Of a stretch of 64,000 nucleotides of DNA, positions 11,901 to 18,798 are shown piece after piece. Position numbers and translations under genes: made by a program. Below the pieces are notes generated by a model that saw only the letters and a program-made list of their open reading frames with translations, had not been told where the DNA came from and searched no databases. Source of the stretch: Dasypus novemcinctus (lineage: Eukaryota; Chordata; Mammalia; Cingulata; Dasypodidae); the NCBI RefSeq assembly GCF_030445035.2, contig NC_080702.1, positions 28,164,053 to 28,228,052 on the forward strand. Direction: 5' to 3'. Position 1 is the first letter of the stretch. Each line of letters begins with the position of its first letter.

Positions 11901-14900
11901 GCCTCATTTTTTAAAATATTACAGTGCATTGGACACAATTTCATCAGGATCTGCCCATATATCCCCATTACAATTTCTAGTCAATGCCCTTACTTTAACA
12001 CCCTCTGAGATTGAAAATTCAATTCACCTTGTAATTCAGCCATTCACAGGATGAGATACTGGGTTTGGTTTTCATTAAACTCAACTTGGAGACGACAGGA
12101 GGGAAGGATTTCTTTCAAGGCATGTATAATAAATTCTGGGTCACTTACATGTCTCTTGAGCTGGGCATTTGAAGCCCTAAGAGCTCATCCTTCTTTCTCC
12201 AATTACAAGAACAATTAAGAGGGGTAGGCAGTCTCACTCATTAGTTTGACCAAACTGTTCTAAATTCTCAAATACTTGGCCACCCCCAACTTTGCCTCTT
12301 ATAAGCATTTCATTAGGGGTGCCCAGTGGTGATATTTGCCAAGCTCTGCTACAACACACTGTGGACTCTCACTGAACTCTTTACTAGTGGAAATAAAGAT
12401 CTCAATGTATCTTTTTGTAAAAAAGGACAATTAAATTTAAAAAAGAAAAAAGGAAAAAATAAAATAAATCTAATCAGAGTGAAAAATCACTTCCACATAA
12501 TGGGGAGGGCACACTCACCTCTGCATTGACCAACCAGATGAGCTTGTCCAGGTTACTGAACCACATTTCGGCAAGTCTGTAATGGAAATCTGAGCCCATT
12601 GTCATGATTATGTGGTTGGTGCGGTAATATTTGGCCTGAAGGGAAAATGGTGGTATCTTCTTAGACCAGAACGCCTTGGTGTCTCCTACCATCCCACTAC
12701 CCAACAACAGCTGTGGCCCCAGTTTTGAGGACTGTGTTTGAAGTATGAGACTATATGGACAATAAATGTAAAGATTTGTTCCATTTCTAAGGGCCCACCA
12801 AAAGGGAGTCTCCTGAACATGGCTGGGAAGGATGCTGCCCACTTCTGATCAAGGATGCACACAGATCCAGGGGATGGGCCTGCATAATGATGCAAAGAAT
12901 GAACTCGACCAGGCCAGGCTGCCTGGGCTGGCTTCCACCTACTGTGCATTTTGGGCTCATGGACATACTCACCTGTTCACCATTCGGCTTGTCAGTTTTT
13001 CATCTTGAATTGGCATGATAGTGTGATTTTCCTCCCACTGTTTTCCTAGTCATTTAGGGGACCCCTGTGCCATGGGAAGGCCCATTGAGTAATATTATCT
13101 ACCTGAGATTTAGAGACTGCTGTCAGCTGTACCTGATGATGGACATGGGAGGGTCAAAGGTACCTGTTTGTAGGCCAAATCCAGGAAGTGTGTCACCACC
13201 TGCTGAGCGTTGTAGTGGGGATTGGAAATGGTCTCCACTATGATTGGGTCATCACACAGAATATCCCAGCATAGCCCCTCTGGTGGGTTGTAGAGGGAAG
13301 GGAGGACACCTGTGGATGGGCCATGGGTCATGGAGTGAGGTAAGGGTTGCTCTGGAGTCCATGACTCTCTGCACACCACCCACTTCTGCACCTAGGGCAA
13401 TGGTGACTCACTGGTGAAGAGGTCAGCGGATGGGACCTGCAGACTGGCACTGCCCCGCCACACCTGCTCCATCTCAGCTGCTTCCTGTCGTACATGGAAG
13501 TCCTGGTAGTCCACGCGCCCCAAGAACAAGCCGTCGAAGCCCATCTGGGAAGAAGGGAGACTGTTCAGAGCACAGAGCAGGGAGGGGCGGAACCTAATTC
13601 CCATTTACTCCCAGCAAGTGTGAGAGGGGCCAGGTAGAGGCAGAGTGGGATGGGCCAGAGTGGAGAGTGGAAGCAGATGGGCCAGAGGCAGAGTAGAGAG
13701 CCCCTTGCACCCCGGAATTAAAGGGGAAGAGTGGGGGTAACGACCCAACATGAGGAGCAAAGCAAGTCTAAATGCAGGGCTTGGGGTGGGGGTGCAGGAG
13801 CCGGTGTTCCAAGTGGAAGTGGATTAGAATAAACCAGGTAATCGAGAACCAGGGAGGGAAGGGGGTTAGGGCCCTATCTGGTTACAACATGGCAGAACCT
13901 CAGAGGGGTGGCCCAGCTCGAATCAGGTTGAGCAGGCATGGCCTGAGCACAGGGGAGGCTGGGACAAAGGCAGAATGCAGTGAGGTGTCCTGGCGCGGGT
14001 TGGGCCAAGGGTGGGGTGGGGTGGCACCTGGGCGAAGAGCGAGGCCTGCTCCCGCGAGTGGCCAAAGGGGTCGATGTGCCAGGCCACGTGGGGGCGGCCA
14101 GCTCTGCCAAATGTGTCCTTCAGGAAGCGCAGCCCCAGCGTCATCTGGTCCACAATAGCGCCATAGTAGGTGGTGGCCTCGTCATTCATCACCCAGCCAC
14201 CGTTGGCAAATTCTAGGCGCCCTGGTCAGGAGAAACAAGATGGGGGACAGGTCACAGGTTAGGGCCTAAAGGTGTCAGGTGATATTGGGGCAAGAAGACC
14301 TGCAAGAATAGCCAAGATGAGAGAGAACAGCCTGAGTCCCTTGGGGCCAGGGATGGAGAGGGTGATTAAGTTATCTTGGGGTGGCAGCCTTCCAAGGCAA
14401 GAGACTGGTGGGTGTGGGGCTTTGCAGCATGCATAGAAGTTCTCGATGCAAGTGCATGTGAAAGTTCTTATAACATGCCTGCACATGTCATGAGAACAGC
14501 AGATGTAGAGCAGAAATAGAAGCCAGACTGGGATTTCTCTTTGAATTTCCTTGGAGCAGACTCACCTTCTTGCACCAGCTTCTGCACAGCCGTCTGAATG
14601 TCCGAAGTCTGCTGGTGCCACCAACGGGAGAAGAAGGCCATCTCCACATAGATGAAGCGTCGAGAGGGCTTGGCCAAAAGGGCTTGCACCACAGAGTTCA
14701 GGATGTCCTTCACACTCTCAGAAATCAAGTTTATTGGGTCTGTGTGCATGGCAGGCAATGGCAGACAAATGGTAAAGGCACAAGAGAGACGTGGCCACAT
14801 AAAGAGAGCCAATGCTGGGTGCATCCCAAACCCCATGGCCCCAGTATTTGGGCCCAGACCTTTGTAGGGGACTCACAGTGCCCCTGGGAGGCTTGAGGCC

Positions 14901-15580
14901 CAGAGCCCACTCTCTACTCACCGCCTTCAAAGTACTGGTCCACTGTTTTGAGCCAGCCCACGTCATTGTGTGAGTGGGCCACCAGGTGCACGTTGAGCAT
15001 GTCTGGCTGCACCTCGGGACACGTCTGCACAGGGTCCCCAAACCCACACACACAGCCTTTGGCACCTTCCTACCCCAGCCACCCACCTTCTACCCCGGGG
15101 AAGATCAGAGGCTGGGAAGGAGGGTACCTTTTGCACCTTATCAAATATCAGTCAAGTGGGCCCGGATTTCAAAGGTGGGAACACTGTGCCTGGCCCATGT
15201 GCCAGTGAGGCTGGGCCCCCTCCTGTGATGACACCCAAAGGAGACACACATCACAGCCTCAGGCCGACAGACGCACAGCCGTGCAGCAGGCACACACAAA
15301 GCAAACACACCTCCACGCCCTGCACAGACAAGCTCGCTCTGCGGGGCACCTGTGCCCTCGGGCCCACCCCGGCCTGCACCCACTTGTCAGCACTTTCCCT
15401 GCAGGCACCTCACACCTGGTAGCCACCTGCAGCCCCAGACGCCTCCAGGAGCCAAAGCAGGAGAAGGAAGGGGAGAATCTGAGGCCCGGAGACAGCGGAG
15501 TTGGTCCCAGCCCCAACCTTGGGGGTCCCCTCTGTGCCCAGACCCCTGTTGTCCCTGGAATCACGACCGTGGGTGCCCAT
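2879..15580 (-). CDS. MAN2B1-like: Lysosomal alpha-mannosidase (GH38), MAN2B1-type gene, exons 1-16, 3' part outside window
   Basis: The gene encodes a lysosomal exo-alpha-mannosidase that trims mannose from N-glycan fragments. Sixteen coding exons join in phase (2,031 nt, 677 codons): 15416-15580, 14922-15024, 14566-14739, 14028-14221, 13412-13544, 13164-13309, 12519-12635, 7855-7937, 7657-7777, 7501-7579, 7288-7397, 5445-5552, 4700-4816, 4151-4336, 3058-3155, 2879-2975. All introns are GT-AG. Visible motifs are a signal peptide (about residues 36-51), zinc-site HSHND (72-76), [10 protein letters not shown] with nucleophile D198, and [10 protein letters not shown] (H448). By family knowledge these match H72/D74, D196 and H446 of human MAN2B1, with a constant offset of +2. 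No stop or frameshift is seen. The last third of the usual ~1,010 residues lies beyond the left edge. Exons 3, 6 and 16 diverge strongly from remembered MAN2B1, so a paralogue is possible. The enzyme family call is firm; orthology is not. Confidence 0.93.
3058..3155 (-). CDS. MAN2B1-like: Alpha-mannosidase exon 15
   Basis: Encodes residues 613-644 plus two bases ([20 protein letters not shown], then [12 protein letters not shown]). It follows exon 14 to give IENEHLRAEFD, as in the family. The acceptor is CTCTCCAG|CAC and the donor is TATGG|GTGAGA. Confidence 0.9.
3340..3690 (+). repeat. LINE-1 3' end fragment in intron 14
   Basis: It contains the L1 3'-UTR-like run GATAGTGGTGGTGGTAGCAC, AACAGCACTGAAT, and a GTGAACC...GGACTC block. 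The same architecture recurs at 60740-61260. It ends in AAAAAGATGTTTTTAAAAAG. Confidence 0.55.
3890..4085 (-). repeat. LINE-2 3' end fragment in intron 14
   Basis: The motif order (CACCTCTTTCAAGTCTCTGC, TTGAATGTCCCCTCCTTGGT, GAGGACTTCCCTG) is the L2 3'-end pattern in reverse orientation. It is old and divergent. Confidence 0.5.
4112..4128. repeat. Poly-G homopolymer run
   Basis: About 16-17 consecutive G lie close to the exon 14 donor (4150) in intron 14. The run is prone to length variation or sequencing error. Confidence 0.8.
4151..4336 (-). CDS. MAN2B1-like: Alpha-mannosidase exon 14
   Basis: Encodes residues 551-612 ([20 protein letters not shown] ... SPELAIENE). PPELLF, the PALG...YSV stretch and the closing IENE are family hallmarks, and the 62-codon length equals what I expect for MAN2B1. 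The middle ([18 protein letters not shown]) is Ser/Pro-rich and variable, near a region where the lysosomal enzyme is proteolytically processed. The donor is AATGAG|GTGGGG. Confidence 0.92.
4700..4816 (-). CDS. MAN2B1-like: Alpha-mannosidase exon 13
   Basis: Encodes residues 512-550 ([20 protein letters not shown], then [19 protein letters not shown]). The VYNPLGR..W..RLPVS block identifies the post-catalytic beta domain. The acceptor is CACCCCAG|TTC and the donor is AGCGAG|GTGCGC. Confidence 0.92.
5445..5552 (-). CDS. MAN2B1-like: Alpha-mannosidase exon 12
   Basis: Encodes residues 476-511 ([20 protein letters not shown], then [16 protein letters not shown]). N499-V-S is a sequon matching human N497. 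The acceptor is CTGCGGGGAGGGCGAG upstream of CCGCAG|GTG and the donor is AAGCGC|GTGCGC. It lies on the far side of the minisatellite intron. Confidence 0.92.
5863..6159. repeat. Three tandem 99-bp higher-order units
   Basis: Units begin at 5863, 5962 and 6061, each starting TCGCAGGCCCAGCCCCGCGC and containing the distinctive CAGGCGCCCCTGG. They are nearly identical, which implies recent expansion or a recent homogenising event. Confidence 0.85.
6280..7015. repeat. 449-bp direct duplication within the minisatellite
   Basis: A non-repetitive marker (CTCCCCATTCACCTCAATCA followed by AAGCTTCGG) occurs at about 6375-6400 and again at about 6824-6849, with matching flanks on both sides. AAGCTT is at 6392 and 6841, giving a 449-bp period. 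Confidence 0.85.
7288..7397 (-). CDS. MAN2B1-like: Alpha-mannosidase exon 11 (catalytic-domain HHDAVSGT motif)
   Basis: Encodes residues 439-475 (G, then [20 protein letters not shown], then [16 protein letters not shown]). [10 protein letters not shown] supplies a zinc ligand (H446 in human; H448 here by offset). The acceptor is CCGCAG|GGG and the donor is TGCGAG|GTGCGG. That donor and its flanks resemble the unit of the minisatellite filling the downstream intron. Confidence 0.95.
7501..7579 (-). CDS. MAN2B1-like: Alpha-mannosidase exon 10
   Basis: Encodes residues 413-438 plus one base ([20 protein letters not shown], then GDSAPL). The acceptor is GCCCAG|GTG and the donor is CTCG|GTAGGC. 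The following intron is only 103 bp. Confidence 0.92.
7657..7777 (-). CDS. MAN2B1-like: Alpha-mannosidase exon 9
   Basis: Encodes residues 373-412 after completing W372 ([20 protein letters not shown], then [20 protein letters not shown]). DDFFPYAD and [11 protein letters not shown] are signature stretches of GH38 lysosomal mannosidases. The acceptor is CCCCCAG|GTC and the donor is CTGCAG|GTGCGG. Confidence 0.95.
7855..7937 (-). CDS. MAN2B1-like: Alpha-mannosidase exon 8
   Basis: Encodes residues 345-371 plus two bases of W372 ([20 protein letters not shown], then LHKANLTW). N369-L-T is an N-glycosylation sequon at the position of human N367. The exon is nearly identical to remembered MAN2B1. 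The acceptor is chosen as CCACAG|CAG; a start three bases later (CAG|GCC) would drop one Gln. Confidence 0.93.
8000..8530. other. Intron 7 sequence, AT-rich, unassigned
   Basis: It begins at an abrupt GC-to-AT transition near 8010. It looks like degraded L1-type sequence (ACAGAGGGACGCTATCACC; TCAAAGAAATCCTGAAATAC), but no open frame or boundary is clear. Confidence 0.35.
8530..9012 (-). repeat. Interspersed repeat, 'TTGGTTTGCCACAGGGCTGC' family, copy 1
   Basis: It shares its start with copies at 61270 and 62855 (GTTTGCCA.AGG.CTGC...GCAAAGCACCAGAAATG...GGTT.GCTTTTAT). The family name is not recognised. The order of motifs is conserved among copies: opening TAGTTTGC, then the CCAGAAATGGGTT block, then a ...CACATGG... 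block. Confidence 0.55.
9020..9356 (-). repeat. tRNA-headed SINE, variant form
   Basis: On the minus strand it starts GGGAAGAGGATTTGGGAGGG, with a B-box-like GGTTCGATCCC and a tail of AATAAATAAATCTTTT. It is inserted at the end of copy 1 of the 'TTTGCCA' repeat. Confidence 0.6.
9460..9900. repeat. Interspersed repeat related to copy 1, divergent
   Basis: It has GTTATAGTTTTCTGGCCGCC at the start, an internal GGCTCACGGTTTGAGG block, a CACATGGCAATGCACG block, and the closing AAGTACATGTTTTTCTGGGG. The same layout is seen at 10930-11370. Confidence 0.5.
9900..10560. other. Intron 7 sequence, unassigned
   Basis: It is mixed-composition intronic DNA with a short CA-rich stretch (10420-10500). No exon or repeat boundary is recognised. 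Confidence 0.35.
10560..10900 (+). repeat. L2-like fragment followed by MIR
   Basis: At 10765-10900, ACTTATTGGGCATTGTATGCC with CAGGCATTGTTCT and a following TTACA...ACAACAGCTCTGTTA is the MIR core pattern. The preceding 200 bp (CCTTCTTGGAATTCCCACC; GGAAGGGCTTCCAGG) resembles an L2 3' region. Confidence 0.5.
10930..11370. repeat. Interspersed repeat, second divergent copy
   Basis: It begins GTGCTTAGTTTCCTAGGCTG and ends AACGTTTTTCTGGGGTATAT, paralleling the 9460-9900 element block by block (repeat start, CACATGG block, closing TTTTTCTGGGGTA). Confidence 0.5.
11371..12518. other. Intron 7 sequence upstream of exon 7 donor, unassigned
   Basis: No exon or confident repeat was identified. The part around 11820-12420 contains broken open frames with a retroviral flavour, but no diagnostic motif was found, so no call is made. 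Confidence 0.3.
12519..12635 (-). CDS. MAN2B1-like: Alpha-mannosidase exon 7
   Basis: Encodes residues 306-344 ([19 protein letters not shown] ... [16 protein letters not shown]). The YYRTNH and MTMGSDF motifs are typical of MAN2B1-class enzymes. The donor is GCAGAG|GTGAGT. The following intron (about 4.6 kb) is filled mostly with interspersed repeats and separates the moderate-GC 5' exons from the GC-rich exons 8-12. Confidence 0.92.
13164..13309 (-). CDS. MAN2B1-like: Alpha-mannosidase exon 6
   Basis: Encodes residues 257-305 ([18 protein letters not shown] through [10 protein letters not shown]). The NPP..LCWD.LC core and the YNA(Q/K) motif fit the lysosomal mannosidase family. Overall this is one of the least conserved exons against remembered MAN2B1. 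The acceptor is ATCCACAG|GTG and the donor is AAACAG|GTACCT. Confidence 0.9.
13412..13544 (-). CDS. MAN2B1-like: Alpha-mannosidase exon 5
   Basis: Encodes residues 213-256 plus one base. It begins [19 protein letters not shown] and continues through [20 protein letters not shown]. The acceptor is CTTCCCAG|ATG and the donor is ACCA|GTGAGT. The central part (FHVRQEAAE) differs from remembered MAN2B1, while the flanks are conserved. Phase matches exon 6. Confidence 0.92.
14028..14221 (-). CDS. MAN2B1-like: Alpha-mannosidase exon 4 (catalytic nucleophile)
   Basis: Encodes residues 148-212. It carries [15 protein letters not shown] and [19 protein letters not shown]. The Asp of HIDPFGHS (D198 here) is the GH38 nucleophile and a zinc ligand, as established for bovine and human lysosomal mannosidase (D196). 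This is among the most conserved exons. The donor is GCCCAG|GTGCCA, and the exon ends in phase 0. Confidence 0.95.
14566..14739 (-). CDS. MAN2B1-like: Alpha-mannosidase exon 3
   Basis: Encodes residues 90-147 plus one base of codon 148. The well-conserved block [19 protein letters not shown] identifies it. The first half ([20 protein letters not shown]) is much less like remembered MAN2B1 and is about two residues shorter there. The acceptor is CACACAG|ACC and the donor is GAAG|GTGAGT. The usual sequon near residue 133 of human MAN2B1 (NAT) is replaced by SDI. Confidence 0.93.
14922..15024 (-). CDS. MAN2B1-like: Alpha-mannosidase exon 2 (first zinc-site motif)
   Basis: Encodes residues 56-89 plus one base of codon 90. 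It contains [24 protein letters not shown], written here in two parts: [13 protein letters not shown] and [11 protein letters not shown]. In GH38 enzymes the second His and the Asp of this motif bind the catalytic zinc. MAN2B1 proteins usually read HTHDD; HSHND is the form seen in Golgi class II enzymes. The acceptor is CCTGTGCAG and the donor is GGCG|GTGAGT. Confidence 0.93.
15416..15580 (-). CDS. MAN2B1-like: Alpha-mannosidase exon 1 (initiator ATG and signal peptide)
   Basis: The exon has 55 codons. The start is the ATG at 15580, in context GAGCGATGG; it is the only in-frame ATG leading into the hydrophobic core. A polar N-terminal stretch of about 33 residues precedes the signal core [10 protein letters not shown], then ASGAAGGYQ. 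The exon ends CTACCAG|GTGTGA and joins exon 2 to give [11 protein letters not shown], which parallels the mature N-terminus of mammalian MAN2B1. The length of the pre-sequence is also close to that of the human protein, which has a similar long N-terminal extension. Confidence 0.85.
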
Positions 15581-15701
15581 CGCTCCCAGGCTGCTACCAT
15601 CACCTGCTTATCGGTTGTGGCTGTGACGAAACAAAGGCCCCACCTTCATGTCAGGCTGGCCAATCCGGGCGGGTGGGGCGGGGCAGGGGCGGGGCCTGGC
15701 G

Positions 15702-15710
15702 GTCACGTGG
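15702..15710. promoter_or_regulatory. CLEAR/TFEB-like E-box, GTCACGTGG
   Basis: Eight bases match the GTCACGTGAC CLEAR consensus bound by TFEB/TFE3, which drives lysosomal genes. Its position 122 bp from the mannosidase ATG fits the role of the gene. Confidence 0.6.
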
Positions 15711-15737
15711 AGGAGATCAAGCCGCTGGAGAGGCTGG

Positions 15738-15749
15738 TGCGCAGGCGCA
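15738..15749. promoter_or_regulatory. NRF1-like site TGCGCAGGCGCA
   Basis: It is close to the palindromic NRF1 consensus YGCGCAYGCGCR with one central difference. It lies between the two E-boxes. Confidence 0.5.
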
Positions 15750-15770
15750 GTGCAGCCTGCTCGTGTGACA

Positions 15771-15779
15771 GTCACGTGC
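15771..15779. promoter_or_regulatory. Second CLEAR/TFEB-like E-box, GTCACGTGC
   Basis: A second GTCACGTG core lies 69 bp from the first. Paired CLEAR elements near the transcription start are typical of lysosomal enzyme genes. Confidence 0.6.
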
Positions 15780-16289
15780 ATGCCCGGCTACCGAAGTGTG
15801 TTCTGGGACCTGAGGCAGGTGAGCGCCCCATCATCCCAGGCCGGGTTGGGGCAGGGGAGAGAGCTGCAACTTAGGGAGCACAGAGGGGAAGGGACCCTAG
15901 GAGGTGGGTAGGTAGAAAGGATGGGGCGTCCATCGGGGTCTTGAGGCAAGTGGCGAGAATTCTCTCCGCAGTCAGCCTTCGAGATCTGCAGATGGGTGGC
16001 CCCCCGGAACTGGAGCCTCAGTTCTATCTGGGGACAGACCCGTATGTCAGCAGGAAGTGGGATCTGCCTTCAAAGGCAGCCGAAATTAATCCCTTCTACT
16101 TCCATCTCGCTGAGAGAAAAAGCCAAACTCCTTGGAGCCCTGGCCTGGTGTATTTTACCTAAATATCATTTAAAATAATAAAGATCTAAAGATGCGTTAT
16201 AGTTTAGTTGTCATTGGAAAAATCTAATATAACAGTTTTAGAAAGCACATATTAATATAAGCAAGTCTGTCTAGAAGGCCTGTGAAGAA

Positions 16290-16890
16290 TGAAATGATGA
16301 AAATGAAATGAGGATCCAGTATATATTGTCAGTAGGAAAGTAAAATGGTGCAGACACAATGGAATAGGTCTGGCAGTTCCTCAGAAAGCTGGAAATAGAA
16401 TGACCATATGACCCAGCAATCATATATTTTGTATATATCCAGAAGAGCTGGAAGTAGAGACTTGAACTGGTATTCATACAATATCTGTTTACCACAGCAT
16501 TATCTGCCATAGTCAAAAGATGGACACAACCCAGTGTCCGCCAACAAATGAATGCATAGACAAAATATATATATATACTGGGACATTACTCAGTCATGAA
16601 TAGGAATGATTTTTTTTAATGCATGCTACGATTTGGATGAACTTGAAAACTATCATCTGTAGAAGAAGGCAATTTCATGGAGACATTTAGTAGATTACAG
16701 GTTTCCTTGAATGGGGGTGGGGATGAGGAGGGAAAGAAGGAGTCATTTCTTAATGGGTGCAGAGTTTCTATTTGAGGTGATGAAAATTTGGGGTAATAGA
16801 TATTGGAGATAGTAACATGATATTGCAAATTAATTAATACATCTGAATTGTACACTTGAAAATGGGTAAAATGGGAAATAAGTCCCCATT
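16290..16890 (+). repeat. LINE-1 3' end (ORF2 C-terminus and 3' UTR)
   Basis: AAAATGGTGCAG, then GACCATATGACCCAGCAATC, TATCCAGAAGAGCTGGAAG and later CAACAAATGAATGCATAGAC follow the L1 ORF2 C-terminal order. The 3' UTR (GGGTGCAGAGTTTCTATTTG, TGTACACTTGAAAATGGGTA) follows to about 16890. Confidence 0.7.
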
Positions 16891-16896
16891 GTAAAA

Positions 16897-17391
16897 CGTT
16901 GGAGATTTGGACCCAAAGGGTATCGGGAATGAGAGAAAGAGAGAAGGGAAAAGGAAACAAAGAGAAAGAAAGAGCGAGAGAAAAAGAACAAGAGAGCTGG
17001 GATCAGGGGGTCTGCGAGTAATAACTCCTCAGACACCTTTATTGTTTACAAGGGGCTCTCTATATACCCCAGTGTACGTGACAAGCAACAGGCATACGTA
17101 GCCTACGTGCCAATAAGCATAAATACATAGCCTACGTGTCATCAAGCAGCAACAGGTATTAACTATCAGCATTACCCATAGTCTAAGGAATTTTAAAAAA
17201 TCTTATCTCAAGGTACAAAGTCTAAGTATTCCATTCACTACAAAAGGTATGTGCTCATCTTTTCTTTCAGCCTTTAACAGCTTCATCGCATTTGCCAGGA
17301 ATTCTTAATTACCACATTCCTTAGGTTGCAAGCATAGCCATGGAGACAGCACGTCTCTCCTTGTGAGGCCACTGTGCCTCAGTTTCCTACA
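16897..17391 (-). repeat. Solitary LTR, copy A
   Basis: Read on the minus strand it runs TGTAGGAAACTGAGGCACAG to GGACCCAAATCTCCAACG. It contains AATAAA before GGTGTCTGAGGA and a pyrimidine-rich downstream part. A second copy in the opposite orientation is at 55211-55650. No internal retroviral genes adjoin it, so it is a solo LTR. Confidence 0.65.
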
Positions 17392-17439
17392 GTAAAAGCC
17401 AACCCATTTTGGTTACTATTGCTTTCAGCATCCTAGAAG

Positions 17440-17830
17440 ACTAAAACACCTTCTTTCACTTAGCATGTTTCCAAGGTTTTCATCCATATTTTAACTTGCG
17501 TCAGTCCTTCATTCATTTTTATTTTTGAATAATATTCCGTTTTATGGATATACCACATTTTATTTTCTATTCATCAGCTGATGCACATTTTGTTTGTTTC
17601 CACTTTTGGAACTCTTCTGAATAATGCCTCTGTGAACATTAATATACACAAGATTTTGTAGGACATGTTTTCATTTCTTTTGGGAGTGGAAGGGCTGGGT
17701 CATACAGTAACTCTAGGTGTAATCTTTTGAGGAAATGCCAGACTGTTTCCAAAAGAGTCTGAGTCACACAGTCCTATGGCATTGGCTAATAGATCATGAG
17801 GTACCTAGAAGTAAAATAGGCATTCTACTA
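17440..17830 (-). repeat. LINE-1 ORF2 3' fragment
   Basis: Plus-strand landmarks are CCATTTTATGGATATACCAC-like sequence, TGGGAGTGGAAGGGCTGGGT and GGAAATGCCAGACTGTTTCC, in minus-strand L1 order. It resembles the fragment at 61740-62300. Confidence 0.6.
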
Positions 17831-17834
17831 AATT

Positions 17835-18225
17835 CCTACTTGATTTGTATAAGCAGAAGAGGTCTGGGTCTAGTGAACAAAACCCTAACTTGAATTACAG
17901 AAGCAGAGAGCCATGGCCCCTAAATCAATCCCCAGACTTGAGATAGTTTATAGACCCTTGAATAAGGAGAAGGCCAGGTCCGCTTGGGGAAGGGTCCTGT
18001 TACACGACTAAAAATTTATAGTGTTAATCTCCCTCCCACCTTTCCCCAAAGAGATCGATGGCATTTTATCAGGGTAACTGCTTTGGGGAAAAAGAAATAA
18101 TCAGGCATTTGGGGGATTATTAGACACTGGCTCAGAAGTGACATTAATTCCAGAAGACCCAAAATGTCACTGTGGTCCACCAGTCAGAGTAGGGACTTAT
18201 GGAGGTCAGGTAATAGGTGGAGTTT
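17835..18225 (+). mobile_element. ERV-L-type provirus: protease region
   Basis: A retroviral aspartic protease signature LLDTGSEVTLIP is encoded from about 18117, with the DTG at 18123-18131. The frame is degenerate upstream. This is the left-most recognisable part of the provirus that continues at 18560-18800 and 22830-27055. It is endogenous and defective, with no continuous frame. Confidence 0.6.
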
Positions 18226-18229
18226 TTAA

Positions 18230-18555
18230 TAGATTTTTTTTTAGAGAGGTTGTGAACTTATAAAACCATTATTCACACGTGTGGATATGACACCCCTCTA
18301 CCAACACACCACATTGTTGCAGAACATTTGTTACAGATTATGAGATAGTATCATCAGACTATTATCACTAACAGTGGTCTATAGCATACATTTGGTATAT
18401 TTTTTCCATTCTCCTCTATTAGTAACACAGTATATCTTCGGCATTGATGTAAGAATATTACAGCATTGCTGTTAGCTATAGTCCATAGGTTACATCAAGT
18501 GTATTTTCCCCATGCTTCTCCATGCTCTTACCACCTTGCGATAGTGATGTATATT
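18230..18555 (-). repeat. LINE-1 3' UTR fragment inserted in the provirus
   Basis: GAGAGGTTGTGAACTTATAA, ACACCCCTCTACCAACAC and TTACAGATTATGAGATAGTA recur at 28520-28750 and 37490-37750. It separates two pieces of the ERV-L protease region. Confidence 0.6.
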
Positions 18556-18559
18556 TGTT

Positions 18560-18798
18560 CTAGTTGACCAATGGGGTTTTAGCTCAGGCCTACCCCACAG
18601 TGGGTCCAGTGGGTTCCTCGACCGATTCTGTGGTTATTTCCCTAGTTCCAGAAAGCAAAATTGGAATAGACCTACTCAGTAACCCACAGAATCCCCCTTG
18701 GATCCCTGACTTGTGGAGCGTGGACTGTTATGGTAGGAAAGGTCAAGTGGAAGCCACTAGAAGTGCCCTACCTAACAAAATAGTAAAGCAAAAGCAGT
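18560..18798 (+). mobile_element. ERV-L-type provirus: protease continuation
   Basis: An 83-codon open frame at 18564-18815 continues the protease region after the L1 fragment. It ends at a SINE insertion at about 18799. It has no start or stop of its own and is a remnant. Confidence 0.5.

Larger units (their letters stand above)
15640..15815 (-). promoter_or_regulatory. CpG-rich, TATA-less promoter of the alpha-mannosidase gene
   Basis: This GC-rich block lies 60-235 bp upstream of the ATG. It contains a CCAAT motif at 15660-15664, GC boxes (GGGGCGGGGC) at about 15676-15695, an NRF1-like site and two GTCACGTG E-boxes. No TATA box is seen. Good splice donors face both ways, so the promoter may be bidirectional. 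Confidence 0.7.
15730..16182 (+). other. Possible divergent two-exon transcript with poly(A) signal
   Basis: On the plus strand a candidate first exon ends at 15819 (GAGGCAG|GTGAGC), and a candidate second exon begins at 15972 after a CTCTCCGCAG acceptor. AATAAA lies at 16177-16182. An ATG at 15780 gives MPGYRSVFWDLRQ, which joins an open frame ending at the TAA at about 16176. A second open frame (MGGPPELEPQFYLGTDPYVS...) overlaps it, so coding is uncertain. I do not recognise either product. It may be a promoter-divergent noncoding RNA. Confidence 0.3.
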
